From Ignatzschineria rhizosphaerae (GTDB taxonomy: Bacteria > Pseudomonadota > Gammaproteobacteria > Cardiobacteriales > Wohlfahrtiimonadaceae): a stretch of DNA of 64,000 nucleotides. The DNA is taken from positions 1 through 64,000 of the forward strand of contig NZ_CP093379.1 in the NCBI RefSeq assembly GCF_022655595.1, written 5' to 3'. A model generated the notes under the pieces. It was given only the letters and a program-made list of their open reading frames with translations. It ran no database searches and was not told the origin of the DNA. Positions 54,560 to 63,203 of this stretch are shown piece by piece. Each line of letters opens with the position of its first letter. Position 1 is the stretch's first letter. Both the position numbers and the translations under genes were made by a program.

Positions 54560-55657
54560 TTAACGAACCAAGTCCGAAATATGGGTGCTTTTTGTATTAG
54601 CGATAGCGTGAGAAAGTGCATCGGGCTTGAGATAGTAACGATGATTCCAGCGAAGCCTTTTCATGGGCCAATCACATTCAGATTGATATCGGTGTAAAGC
54701 CGTTACTTGCTCTTTAATCAGCTCGGCATTAGATTGCCAATAGGCATAACCTAATAGATAGTTATTAAAGAAATCCTGCTCACTTTGGAAGATCTCATAA
54801 GCTTTATCTTTAGCTCTTAAGATATAGTGCCACGCTTCTTCCTCTGTTAAATATTGTGCCATATAGCCATGTCTAGCCACGGAGACTGCTCGTGATAGAT
54901 CAAATCCCCATAGAAGCTCTGGCGGGTAATCTCCTTGAGGTTGTAAGGTTTGCTCAATGCCTGTTAGTGAAAAACCCGTTTGATTTGCAAGCCCTTGTAA
55001 TAGATAAGGATAGTGATGGGCACTATTGGCAAATTCAGGTGCGTGTAAGCCTTTAAGGAGTTTTTCGAGCGTAAATTTAAGCGAACTGGCATTGGTAACA
55101 TCCCACCACTCTTTTAGATGATTGATATACGTCTCTGTCTTTGCAAGTTTTAAGACTTTAAAGTGTGAGAGCGCTTTAGGATCTATCGCTTCAATGCGAG
55201 ATTTAAGGGGAAAATATTCTAAGGTTTCACTCCAAAAGGCATCATCATAGATCGGGAAAAGATCAAGGCGAAGACCTTCGCGTTTCTCTCTAGGAAGCCA
55301 CGTGGTATTGGTGAGCTTATAATATCGCTTCTGCTCTTTCACGGCTTGATCTGGGCTTATTGCAACTTGAATAAATAGTAAAATAAAGGAGATGAGAGCG
55401 GCCCACCAGATGGGTTTTGCAATGGTATAAAAGCTGAGTATCTCCCATTCTAAAAGATCTGTGAATTTTAATATCCCCCAAAAGATCAGCATGATGATCG
55501 AAGCAATCACGGTGATGAGAAAAGCGCCGACTAAAAGCATTGAGAGTGGACTAGTGGTTTTATAATCCTCTTGGGTATTGAGCTTTTTAATCGGGAATTC
55601 TAGTTGTTTGGGATGATTTTGGAGAAAAACGGGATTACCATATCGTTGTTTATGCAT
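54560..55657 (-). CDS. DUF1266-domain membrane-associated protein
   Basis: A 365-aa protein. Two hydrophobic segments lie near the N-terminus (SMLLVGAFLITVIASIIMLIFWGI and PIWWAALISFILLFIQVAI). The C-terminal domain from about 225 reads LLWGFDLSRAVSVARHGYMAQYLTEEEAWHYILRAKDKAYEIFQSEQDFFNNYLLGYAYW, the DUF1266 pattern (W-D-R, GY-EEAW, LG-W). Function unknown in the family. I start at the ATG 55657, which overlaps the stop of the upstream gene by 8 nt and has AAGGA upstream, rather than at 55687. Translationally coupled with the 55650-56735 gene. Confidence 0.75.
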   Translation of the reverse strand: MHKQRYGNPVFLQNHPKQLEFPIKKLNTQEDYKTTSPLSMLLVGAFLITVIASIIMLIFWGILKFTDLLEWEILSFYTIAKPIWWAALISFILLFIQVAISPDQAVKEQKRYYKLTNTTWLPREKREGLRLDLFPIYDDAFWSETLEYFPLKSRIEAIDPKALSHFKVLKLAKTETYINHLKEWWDVTNASSLKFTLEKLLKGLHAPEFANSAHHYPYLLQGLANQTGFSLTGIEQTLQPQGDYPPELLWGFDLSRAVSVARHGYMAQYLTEEEAWHYILRAKDKAYEIFQSEQDFFNNYLLGYAYWQSNAELIKEQVTALHRYQSECDWPMKRLRWNHRYYLKPDALSHAIANTKSTHISDLVR

Positions 55658-56735
55658 AGTAGTGATCCTTTTTCTCAGATTTTTCATATTCTGCTTTGCG
55701 AGTTTTTAAGGCTTGCCAAACGGCTTCTGGGTTTTTGGCATGGCGTAAGTGTTGCTTGCTTTTTTGCCGCTCAATATAGGGATATTCCCTTTGTAGATGA
55801 GCCATGATTTTTTGAATGCTCTTTGCCGGCAATTTTACAAAGTAAGCGCGTTCCTCTTCATAAACATTAATTCCTGTTTTAGGAATAAACCAAAGTAGGC
55901 TATAGAATACAAATTTACGAGTAGGGTAGAGCATGCAAAGAGATTGTAAGGGGATAAGATAAAAACGAAAGGCTTCCTCAACCACAATAAAATCTTGAAA
56001 AATCACAGCGTTTTTGAGCTTAATCGCCATTTTGTGCGCAATCTCAAAATCAAAATCTTGTGATAGCGCTCTGATATCCTCATAGTAATGCTTTCGCTGA
56101 TAACGAAGTTCTCGTGCTCGATCCGGCATTAAAAAGAGTTTACCGCCATGAAGGAGTAATAGGAGTGGGATTAGGGCAAGGATAAGCACAAAAATGGCAA
56201 AGCCAAAAGCATCAGATTGATTTTCAGTGATGATAATCCAGTTGGGGTTAAATGGTATTGCTTGTTGTGTTAATTGCTTGGTAAGTTCTGTCAGTGATTG
56301 TTCTTCGTTACTTGTTATCAGCATGAAATCTTTAGGCTGAATATAGCCAATAAATGGCGTGTTTTGATGCAATGTTTCTGAGAGATCTGCCTGAATAATA
56401 ATCGCGCTTGAGGCGTTTGCCTTAAGATCTTGATTGGGTGAAGTCTCTATTTCTCCCAGCCAATATTGAATTGCTAGCGCTTCGTTTTTCCCGATCGGTT
56501 GAATGTTTGAAAATTGAAGCTGATAGGGGCGATTGCTATTTTGGCTATCGAAGTTGAGCTGGTATTTTTCATCTATTTTAAGATCACTAAGACTTATCTC
56601 AGGCACCTTGAAAAACTTTGCAATAATAGCAGGGCTTACATAAATAGCTACAGCACCAAATAAGAGCAAACAGATAGCGCCAAGGATGATAAAGCGAATA
56701 CTCTGTAATCGAATAATTTTATAGAGATAACTCAA
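55650..56735 (-). CDS. Two-helix membrane protein of unknown function
   Basis: A 361-aa protein with an N-terminal helix (FIILGAICLLLFGAVAIYV), an extracytoplasmic domain of about 160 residues, a second helix (FGFAIFVLILALIPLLLLLHGG) and a C-terminal cytoplasmic part with a PH-like pattern, AVIFQDFIVVEEAFRFYLIPLQSLCMLYPTRK. The start is a TTG preceded by GGGGGC; no ATG occurs nearby. It overlaps the DUF1266 gene by 8 nt, so the two products probably work together. No family recognised. Confidence 0.65.
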   Translation of the reverse strand: MSYLYKIIRLQSIRFIILGAICLLLFGAVAIYVSPAIIAKFFKVPEISLSDLKIDEKYQLNFDSQNSNRPYQLQFSNIQPIGKNEALAIQYWLGEIETSPNQDLKANASSAIIIQADLSETLHQNTPFIGYIQPKDFMLITSNEEQSLTELTKQLTQQAIPFNPNWIIITENQSDAFGFAIFVLILALIPLLLLLHGGKLFLMPDRARELRYQRKHYYEDIRALSQDFDFEIAHKMAIKLKNAVIFQDFIVVEEAFRFYLIPLQSLCMLYPTRKFVFYSLLWFIPKTGINVYEEERAYFVKLPAKSIQKIMAHLQREYPYIERQKSKQHLRHAKNPEAVWQALKTRKAEYEKSEKKDHYYA

Positions 56736-56892
56736 GAAAGCCCCCGTAGCTATAAATATATGACTGATAAAATGGCGGCATTATAGCCTTTAAAAGTGTC
56801 AATATTATTGAATAAATTATCCCATAATGATTATGGTCAAGATGTTTTAGGAGCCTGTTGCGTTAATCTTTTTCGATAGGTTTTTTTAACCA

Positions 56893-57306
56893 TTACAGGC
56901 AGATCTGTTCGACATAATCCTCTGTATTAGGACCTCGATAGCATTTAATATAGATCTCTTTGCTATGAATGACCCAGCCTTCTGGCATTAATTTCAATTG
57001 GTAGATCTCTTTAGTTCCTTCAATAGAGTCATCTAGAAAACCAGATTGGATAAGGGTAATTGTGGCTTCATCTGGGCTTTCAACACGGTTTAATATTTGT
57101 GAAAGAGAGATCGTTGCAAGCTCTAGGTGCTCGGCAAAGGCATTTTCTGTTAATACCGCTTGTAGGGGCGTTTCATAATAATTAATTAACAGCACTTCTT
57201 CTGTTTCAGCTTTTATTAGTTGAGCTATAGATCCTATTAAGAGGATTAAAAAGAGCAAAGGACGTATAAAGCGATCTGTTATCTGATATTTTTGTGTAGA
57301 ATTCAT
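56893..57306 (-). CDS. Exported or anchored small protein, unknown function
   Basis: A 137-aa protein with one hydrophobic segment (PLLFLILLIGSIAQLIKA, about residues 16-33) likely to be a signal peptide, and a mature part of about 100 residues ending with two cysteines (KCYRG and EQICL) that may pair. AGGAGGAAATT precedes the ATG. It follows the EamA gene on the same strand by 24 nt and is probably co-transcribed with it. Confidence 0.65.
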   Translation of the reverse strand: MNSTQKYQITDRFIRPLLFLILLIGSIAQLIKAETEEVLLINYYETPLQAVLTENAFAEHLELATISLSQILNRVESPDEATITLIQSGFLDDSIEGTKEIYQLKLMPEGWVIHSKEIYIKCYRGPNTEDYVEQICL

Positions 57307-57329
57307 GAATTAATTTCCTCCTTGAAATA

Positions 57330-58178
57330 TTACTTTTTCACAATTAAGAAAAGACCCGCACCGATGACTAAGGCTGCTCCAAACCATCCCCAAATACCGA
57401 GTGTTTCATTCCAGAAGAAATGAGAGAGAATGGCGCCAAAGACAGCATTAAGATAGTAAAAAGGCGCAAGTACGGAAGCATCGGTGAGTTGATTGGCTTT
57501 GGTAATCCAAACCTGGCCAATAGAGCCAAATAATCCCATTAACAGTACCACACCCCAAATGGTGAGATCACTTGGAAGTGAAAAACCGGTAAAAGGCGCC
57601 ATCCCAAATGAGAAGATAATTCCTGTGATAGAGAAATAAAATACAATTTCAGCGCCACCAGCGACTCTACTGACTCTTTTGATGGCAACCATCGCCATTG
57701 CCACAAAAATACCGGCAAGAATAGGGAGAAATGAGAGCGTAGAGAAATGGGGTTTATCCATGCCAGAGAGCATCCAAACACCGATAAAGGCAAGAATAAA
57801 GCTAGGTACAAGTGCCCAGGTTAAACGTTCTTTAAGCCATATTGCCGCAAGAATAGGGACAAATAGTGGGGTTAATGAGCGTAAAATCGTTGCATCTGAA
57901 AGGGGGAGCACTTTTAGTGAGATAAAGATTAACACCATTCCAATTTGCCCAGAGAGCGAGCGGATGGCATGAAGCGGCAATCGGTGCACAGAGCTTTTAA
58001 TAGCACCTGAGAGATAAAATGCCGGAAATATCCAAAGCATCATAATAAGGTTACGAAAGAAGATAATCGTCGCCATAGGAAGATCGCCACTAAGCCACTT
58101 AATAGAGCTATCCATGAGTGCAAAGGCTACTTGTGAGAGAACTACAAACATAATGCCAAGCAGGAGATTTTGGCGCAT
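57330..58178 (-). CDS. EamA-family (DMT) transporter
   Basis: A 282-aa ten-helix drug/metabolite transporter with two EamA repeats: LGIMFVVLSQVAFALMDSSIKWL... in the first and IFVAMAMVAIKRVSR...WFGAALVIGAGLFLI in the second. The frame opens at 58250, but GAGGT lies 4-5 nt before the ATG at 58178 and the family N-terminus MRQNLLLGI fits there. Such proteins export amino acids or nucleosides, or import metabolites; the substrate is unknown. Confidence 0.87.
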   Translation of the reverse strand: MRQNLLLGIMFVVLSQVAFALMDSSIKWLSGDLPMATIIFFRNLIMMLWIFPAFYLSGAIKSSVHRLPLHAIRSLSGQIGMVLIFISLKVLPLSDATILRSLTPLFVPILAAIWLKERLTWALVPSFILAFIGVWMLSGMDKPHFSTLSFLPILAGIFVAMAMVAIKRVSRVAGGAEIVFYFSITGIIFSFGMAPFTGFSLPSDLTIWGVVLLMGLFGSIGQVWITKANQLTDASVLAPFYYLNAVFGAILSHFFWNETLGIWGWFGAALVIGAGLFLIVKK

Positions 58179-58250
58179 GGGGACCTCAAATGAAGAGAAA
58201 TAACGAACAATTAACAGTATTAGGGTGCAATATTGCCAGAAATTAGGCAA

Positions 58251-58607
58251 CTTTTATTCAAAGATTGTGTCAAATTTTCCTTAAAAAAACAGCAAGAAAA
58301 AAAGGAATGAACTCTCCACGGTATCAATTGTTTACGTCATTTTTTTTAATCACATTAAGAAAAAAAAGAAGGCGTAAAAAAGTATAAAAACCTGAGAAGC
58401 TAGGTTAAATGGTACTAGACATTCTTTTCCGGGAATGATTATATATTCCGATCATTAAAATTTATGAATAACTGTGAACCTTAGATAGAAAACGATATCG
58501 GGTTTATTTTTCAACCAAATAGGTATTGCATGTAACATTTTATAACACATTTCAATGGGAAGAAGATGATATAAAGTGAAGCTGTCAATATCGGAGGATT
58601 AGGTAAG
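58251..58607. other. 357-nt upstream region of the aromatic permease
   Basis: No gene seen. An imperfect dyad TGTAACATTTTATAACA at about 58530 somewhat resembles a TyrR-type box but does not match the consensus spacing. GGAGG at about 58593 is the ribosome-binding site of the permease. Confidence 0.3.
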
Positions 58608-59915
58608 ATGTCAACTGTTACTACAGCTGAAAATATTGAAGTAGAAGAACAGCGCTCAGAAGGTGGGCTTGTTACAAAGAATTTAACACTTTGGGAAGGT
58701 GTTGCGATGATCGTGGGGACCAATATTGGTGCTGGCGTTTTAGCAATTCCTTATGCCTCACGAAATGCGGGATTTTTCCCCCTTCTTTTATGGTTAATCG
58801 TGATTGGAATTTTAACAACCATTACGATGCTTTATGTAGCAGAAACAACTTTAAGAACTCGTCGCCATCATCAATTAAGTGGGTTAGCGGCGCGTTATGT
58901 CGGTAAAATTGGGGCTTGGTTAATCTTTATTTCTGTCTGTGCCAATAGTACCGGTGCTTTAATTGCTTATATGGCAGGAAGCGGTAGATTAATTAACGAG
59001 CTCTTTGGCATTCCTAATCAAATTGGCAGTATCTTATTTGCAATCCCTGCGGTAGGGATTCTCTATATCGGCTTAAAAGCAATTGGAAAGGGTGAGAAGT
59101 TTATCAGTATGGCAATGGTTGCCTTGATTGTGATTCTTTCAGTTTCAACCTTTTTTAATGATAATACAGACATAATGTTCTTAACCGAAGCGCATTGGTC
59201 TTATATGATTCCAATTATCTATTTAGTCGTTTTTAGTTATTCCGCACAATATATCGTGCCGGAGATCGCTCGTGGTTTAGCGCATACACCAAAGCTCTTG
59301 TCAAAGGCGATTATTATTGGGATGATCTGTACCTTTATTTTACTCTCAACCGTTGCATTTTCAGTGATTTCACTTGCCGGGATTGATAATGTTGATGAGA
59401 TCGCAACGATTACATGGGGCCGATTCTTAGGGCATTGGGCAGCCATTGTTGCTAACCTTTTTGCACTTTGTGCCATGATGACCTCTTATTGGGGACTTGG
59501 GGGCAGTTACTTCACCAATATCTTCGACAAATTTAACTTAGGTTCAGAAACAAATGTGACGAGAAGAACGATTGTTTTAGCGATTGTGGCAATTCCGCCA
59601 TTTATTTTAGCGTATCGTGAGTTAGTCTCTTTTGGTCGAGCGCTTGAATTCGCCGGCGCTGTGGGCGGAGTGATCTTAGCCATTGTTCCCTTATTAATGC
59701 TTCGCGCGGCTCGTAAAACAGGAGATATTATCCCTGAATGGCAATGTAATAAGCTCATTACCTCATTGCCGGTTAAAACCATTATTGTTTTGCTCTATAC
59801 TTTTACGGCACTCTATGCGATTACAGAGCTTCTCTATAATACGAATATGTTAACGCAAGGGATGGATGACCTCTTAATTCAGATGAATGTATTTGTCCCG
59901 AAAACCGGTGCTTAA
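58608..59915 (+). CDS. Aromatic amino acid permease (HAAAP family, TyrP/Mtr-like)
   Basis: A 435-aa, 11-helix proton symporter. TLWEGVAMIVGTNIGAGVLAIPYASRNAGF is the conserved first helix with the GTxIGAGxLA motif; SAQYIVPEIARGL and MMTSYWGLGGSYF follow. TyrP, Mtr and TnaB import tyrosine or tryptophan; which amino acid is used here cannot be read off. It has an N-terminal hydrophilic extension of about 25 residues. GGAGGATTAGG precedes the ATG, and a terminator follows. Monocistronic. Confidence 0.88.
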   Translation: MSTVTTAENIEVEEQRSEGGLVTKNLTLWEGVAMIVGTNIGAGVLAIPYASRNAGFFPLLLWLIVIGILTTITMLYVAETTLRTRRHHQLSGLAARYVGKIGAWLIFISVCANSTGALIAYMAGSGRLINELFGIPNQIGSILFAIPAVGILYIGLKAIGKGEKFISMAMVALIVILSVSTFFNDNTDIMFLTEAHWSYMIPIIYLVVFSYSAQYIVPEIARGLAHTPKLLSKAIIIGMICTFILLSTVAFSVISLAGIDNVDEIATITWGRFLGHWAAIVANLFALCAMMTSYWGLGGSYFTNIFDKFNLGSETNVTRRTIVLAIVAIPPFILAYRELVSFGRALEFAGAVGGVILAIVPLLMLRAARKTGDIIPEWQCNKLITSLPVKTIIVLLYTFTALYAITELLYNTNMLTQGMDDLLIQMNVFVPKTGA

Positions 59916-59953
59916 AAGAATATTTTTATTCTTGATGGATACAAATAGATTAC

Positions 59954-59982
59954 AAGAAAGCCTGTATTAACAGGCTTTTTTT
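59954..59982 (+). terminator. Rho-independent terminator after the aromatic permease
   Basis: AAAGCCTGT-ATTA-ACAGGCTTT followed by T residues. Confidence 0.9.
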
Positions 59983-60000
59983 ACGTCTATTGATAATATA

Positions 60001-60020
60001 GTCAATTCGGTTTAAGAAAA
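60001..60020. repeat. Lone terminal repeat of the intergenic family
   Basis: TCAATTCGGTTTAAGAAAAG matches the outer end of the repeat family (compare AAATCGGTTTAAGAAA at 1496), but the rest of the element is missing. Probably a remnant. Confidence 0.4.
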
Positions 60021-60043
60021 GCCTAGATTTAAATTTTCAACTT

Positions 60044-60415
60044 CTAATTTTTAGCTTTTTGAACTTTAAAGATATCTTCAATATCATAGCATTCAGAATA
60101 TTGATTAATGACCTGAATGAGGCTTGAGATATTTGGATATATCGGTGTTAAGTCCATTTCATCATGGCTCAAGTAAGCAACTTGAAAGCGATGATATCCT
60201 GTGAAATAAACGCAAAGATAGTTTGAGTTATTATCTGTCATGATCGGTAATAGTTCGGCAAAGTTTTCAGGATAATCTTTGAAGAATGCCATCATATTAT
60301 TAAACTCTGCTTCCTTGAGGACAACAAACCCATCACGAGATTGAAAATCCTCAATGCTCATAATGTCTTTAGAGGGAAAGTTGTTTTGTATTAATAAGGA
60401 GGGGATAAAAAACAT
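60044..60415 (-). CDS. SMI1/KNR4 (SUKH)-like small protein
   Basis: A 123-aa protein whose middle and end resemble SUKH domains: FKDYPENFAELLPIMTDNNSNYLCVYFTGYHRFQVAYLSHDE, followed by ISSLIQVINQY. SUKH proteins are often immunity proteins for contact-dependent or polymorphic toxins, but no toxin gene lies nearby. The ATG at 60415 has AAGG 9 nt upstream. Assignment is tentative. Confidence 0.5.
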   Translation of the reverse strand: MFFIPSLLIQNNFPSKDIMSIEDFQSRDGFVVLKEAEFNNMMAFFKDYPENFAELLPIMTDNNSNYLCVYFTGYHRFQVAYLSHDEMDLTPIYPNISSLIQVINQYSECYDIEDIFKVQKAKN

Positions 60416-60540
60416 GGGCAATGACCTTAAGGAATAATGTTATTAATGATATCTGAATAAGTATTGATTCTTGTAAAATTTCGCAGATAAAGCGAATAGG
60501 GGGAATTGCACTAGTTATGGTAATTGATTAAGATGGTGAT

Positions 60541-60843
60541 ATGAATATTATAGAAATCTTTAAAGCCTTATCGAATGATAAGCGTGTCGAAATCCTGCAA
60601 TGGCTTAAAGAGCCAGAGAAGCACTTTGATACCACTAATGAAAATGTGGCAATCAAGGGCGGTGTTTGTGTGGGCGATATTCATGAAAAGTCAGGGTTAT
60701 CTCAATCTACCATTTCGCAATATTTAGCGATGATGCAAAAGGCAGAATTATTAGAATCTGTGCGTCATGGAAAATGGACCTATTATCGCCGTAATGAAGA
60801 GACTTTATCGCAGCTTGCAGGATTTATTAATCAAAAGCTCTGA
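60541..60843 (+). CDS. ArsR-family transcriptional regulator
   Basis: A 100-aa winged-helix repressor: IFKALSNDKRVEILQWLKEP at the start, VCVGDIHEKSGLSQSTISQYLAMMQKAELLESVRHGKWTYYRRN as the helix-turn-helix and wing. It lacks the ELCVCDL metal-binding cysteine pair of ArsR; a single cysteine (GGVCVGD) sits at that place, so metal sensing is doubtful. It lies 108 nt upstream of two small YdcZ-family genes, and two palindromes lie between (60880-60924), so it is the likely regulator of that pair. Confidence 0.88.
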   Translation: MNIIEIFKALSNDKRVEILQWLKEPEKHFDTTNENVAIKGGVCVGDIHEKSGLSQSTISQYLAMMQKAELLESVRHGKWTYYRRNEETLSQLAGFINQKL

Positions 60844-60879
60844 CATTTTTTACTTCGATTTTCATATTGACTATTTGCG

Positions 60880-60924
60880 ATATAACGATTTGATGTTATA
60901 TTCATATCGTAATTTATCGATATG
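60880..60924. promoter_or_regulatory. Tandem palindromic operators before the YdcZ pair
   Basis: Two perfect inverted repeats with the same geometry stand side by side: ATATAAC-N8-GTTATAT (60880-60901) and CATATCG-N8-CGATATG (60903-60924). Centres are 23 bp apart, about two helical turns. They begin 36 nt after the arsR stop and end 27 nt before the first YdcZ-type start, the expected place for an ArsR operator. Confidence 0.6.
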
Positions 60925-60951
60925 TTTTAACTTGAAAAGATCGAGGAGAAT

Positions 60952-61380
60952 ATGAAAATAGTGATGTATCTATTAGCGCTTATTGCTGGCACGGCTCTAA
61001 GCGTGGAAGGGGCAATTTATGCAGAGCTTGGGAAGAATATAGGGCAGCTTGAAAGTAGCCTTTATAATTTTGTGGTAGGTTCTGTCATTTTAGGCTTGCT
61101 TGTTTTGTTTGCTGGTAAAGGAAATATTGGCAAAATCACGAAGCTTCCTAAGTGGATGCTAATGGGCGGTGTTTTAGGCACGATCTATCTGACGATTATC
61201 ATCATTTTAGCACCCAGACTTGGGCTTGCGATTACGATGATCGGTGTTGTTGCAGGGCAATTATTAGCAAGTATGCTTATTGAACATCATGGCTGGCTTG
61301 GCTCAAGCATTGTTCGGGTTAATCGTTATCACGTGATTGCGCTTACGGCATTAGCTGCGGCACTTTTATTACTAATATAA
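60952..61380 (+). CDS. YdcZ/DUF606-family transporter subunit 1
   Basis: A 142-aa membrane protein with five predicted helices: YLLALIAGTALSVEGAIYAELGKNIGQLESSLYNFVVGSVIL, WMLMGGVLGTIYLTIIIILAPRLGLAITMIGVVAGQLLASMLIEHHGWLG and a final helix. The two halves of DMT-type transporters are often encoded as a DUF606 pair with opposite topology, and a second copy follows 14 nt downstream. GAGGAGAAT precedes the ATG. Substrate unknown. Confidence 0.85.
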   Translation: MKIVMYLLALIAGTALSVEGAIYAELGKNIGQLESSLYNFVVGSVILGLLVLFAGKGNIGKITKLPKWMLMGGVLGTIYLTIIIILAPRLGLAITMIGVVAGQLLASMLIEHHGWLGSSIVRVNRYHVIALTALAAALLLLI

Positions 61381-61394
61381 GCGGGAGAATAGAG

Positions 61395-61877
61395 ATGTTT
61401 ATTATTTTATTAGCCGTCATTATGCTTGCCGGCGCTTCTCTTGGGACGCAATCTGCGAGTAATGGACGGTTAGCAAAAGAGATCGGCGTATTAGAAACAG
61501 CGCTTCTCTCTTTTGTCTCAGGAAGTGCTATTCTCTTTTTATTAGTTCTATTTTTTGGTACCGGTTCTTTTAGTGCGATTTTTACAGTCCCTAAATGGCA
61601 ATTGAGTGCTGTATTTTTAGGCGTACTTTTTTTATCGCTTTTAGTCTTAACCGTTCCTAAAATTGGCATTGTGGGTGCTAGCGTGGCAACTATCTCAGGG
61701 CAACTGTTAAGTGGGATTTTAATCGATCATGTTGGTGTTATTGGTAAACACATCCCTCTTGATGCCCCTCGCTATATTGCTATTGTATTATTGATTATTG
61801 CCGTAGTAGCGATTATGAGAAGTTATCAGAAAGTGCCAGAAAAGCCCTCTGCTAGGCAGAATTTAGAGTTGGTTTAA
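61395..61877 (+). CDS. YdcZ/DUF606-family transporter subunit 2
   Basis: A 160-aa membrane protein homologous to its upstream neighbour: LAVIMLAGASLGTQSASNGRLAKEIGVLETALLSFVSGSAIL, WQLSAVFLGVLFLSLLVLTVPKIGIVGASVATISGQLLSGILIDHVGVIG. It probably pairs with the first subunit to make one transporter. It ends in a short basic tail. GGGAG precedes the ATG. Confidence 0.85.
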   Translation: MFIILLAVIMLAGASLGTQSASNGRLAKEIGVLETALLSFVSGSAILFLLVLFFGTGSFSAIFTVPKWQLSAVFLGVLFLSLLVLTVPKIGIVGASVATISGQLLSGILIDHVGVIGKHIPLDAPRYIAIVLLIIAVVAIMRSYQKVPEKPSARQNLELV

Positions 61878-62040
61878 TATATTACTAAGTATTTTTAAGG
61901 ATGAAACTCTAAAATAAAGGCTTAAAACGTTTTTGGAAAAACCATTAGGTAAAATTTATGGGTAAGCTTTAAGAAAGATCACAGCAAAGTGAGAGACGTA
62001 TTTTGCTGTGGCTTTATAAAAGGTCTGAAAAGATAAATCT

Positions 62041-62397
62041 CTATTTTTTACCAAACAGTTTTTGGGTATATTCCGTAGAAACGGCGCTTCGTTTTCCATC
62101 TGCTTCAAAGAAACGATCAATGTGGCAAAGCTTTGTTTTTACATCACAGAAGACACCATTTGCAAAGGTTAATGCGGTGATATCAAAATCCCCAAATGCT
62201 CCAAGTGTTTCTGCTGCGCTTTCCCCTAAATATTTTTGAGTAAGCGTTGGGGAAATTCCTTTTGCATCTACACAAACATATTGATCACAAAGTACGCCTG
62301 TTTCTGGGTTGAGAAGGGCGTTAGGATCTTTCTCAGTAGTTGCACATGCCGTTAAAACTGAAAGTCCAAGGGCCGTTAGGATGATTTTTGTTTTCAT
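62041..62397 (-). CDS. YcgJ-family lipoprotein
   Basis: A 118-aa lipoprotein with lipobox LTAC (Cys18). The mature domain matches the YcgJ pattern: GVLCDQYVCVDAKGISPTLTQKYLG, FDITALTFANGVFCDVKTKLCHIDRFF and ADGKRSAVSTEYTQKLFG, with four cysteines likely forming two disulfides. Family function is unknown. AAAAGGAG precedes the ATG. Convergent with the YdcZ pair. Confidence 0.85.
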   Translation of the reverse strand: MKTKIILTALGLSVLTACATTEKDPNALLNPETGVLCDQYVCVDAKGISPTLTQKYLGESAAETLGAFGDFDITALTFANGVFCDVKTKLCHIDRFFEADGKRSAVSTEYTQKLFGKK

Positions 62398-62647
62398 AGA
62401 AAACTCCTTTTCCGCTTTTAAGATTGGAAATCTATCTTAATATAAATAAGCCTGCATCAAAAGGGATGATAAAACTCAAAAGACCTCGATATTGGAGGAA
62501 TTTAAAAGGTTTGTGAGATAACTTTTCTTTCATTATAAGGAATAAAAGTTTGATTTCTCTCAACAACTTTAGGGAAAGTCGCCTGATTCCCATAAACTAT
62601 GATATTCTATATCTATTGTTGTAGTTACTTAGAAATGGATTGAATTG

Positions 62648-63001
62648 ATGCGTTATTTTCGAAGATCTCTCACCATCATCATGATGCTCTTAATGAGCTG
62701 GATGTTCGTGATGTCTAGCATGGCTGTAGCCGATGTTAGTGGTCTTTTGATGCATCAACAAACTCAATCTGAGCAAGTCAAACATGAATTCTCCTTTTGC
62801 GAAGATGGTGCTTGTGCTATGAGCGCATCAAGTGCGATGAGCTGCTTACAACATTGCGATCACCATAGCATTCTTCCTTTTTATATGAGTGAAATGCCGG
62901 CAGTTGATCAGGTCGTGGGGACTCATCCTCGCTATCATCGCCTGATTCCTGAGCCTATTTTACCAATTGAGCCTAAGCCTCCCAAAATCTCTCTCTCTTA
63001 G
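62648..63001 (+). CDS. Cys/His-rich exported protein beside CopG
   Basis: A 117-aa protein with an N-terminal hydrophobic segment rich in methionine (LTIIMMLLMSWMFVMSSMAVA). The centre is Cys/His-rich: FCEDGACAMS, SCLQHCDHH, a pattern able to bind Cu(I) or another metal. The end is proline-rich (PEPILPIEPKPPKISLS). It lies 200 nt upstream of the CopG/DUF411 gene on the same strand, and similar small Cys/His proteins accompany copper genes elsewhere (CopL-like). A TTG three bases earlier also opens the frame. Copper role is inferred from context. Confidence 0.6.
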   Translation: MRYFRRSLTIIMMLLMSWMFVMSSMAVADVSGLLMHQQTQSEQVKHEFSFCEDGACAMSASSAMSCLQHCDHHSILPFYMSEMPAVDQVVGTHPRYHRLIPEPILPIEPKPPKISLS

Positions 63002-63203
63002 AGAATTGCTAATGATCAATGAGGGGCTTTTCTATTTTAGAAAAGTTTGTGATCATTGCAATGTCTCTTGGTTTGTTACATCTGCCAGATGGTTTATGCC
63101 ATTTAAGTATTTTGTAATGATCCGTTTATCGTGAAATTTTATTCGAAATAGAGAAAACGTATCGATGGATACGCCCCATGATTTAATGAAAGAGAGATTT
63201 ATT

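Noticed and set aside
58526-58546. TyrR-box-like dyad before the aromatic permease
   Set aside because: Does not match TGTAAA-N6-TTTACA in spacing or sequence.
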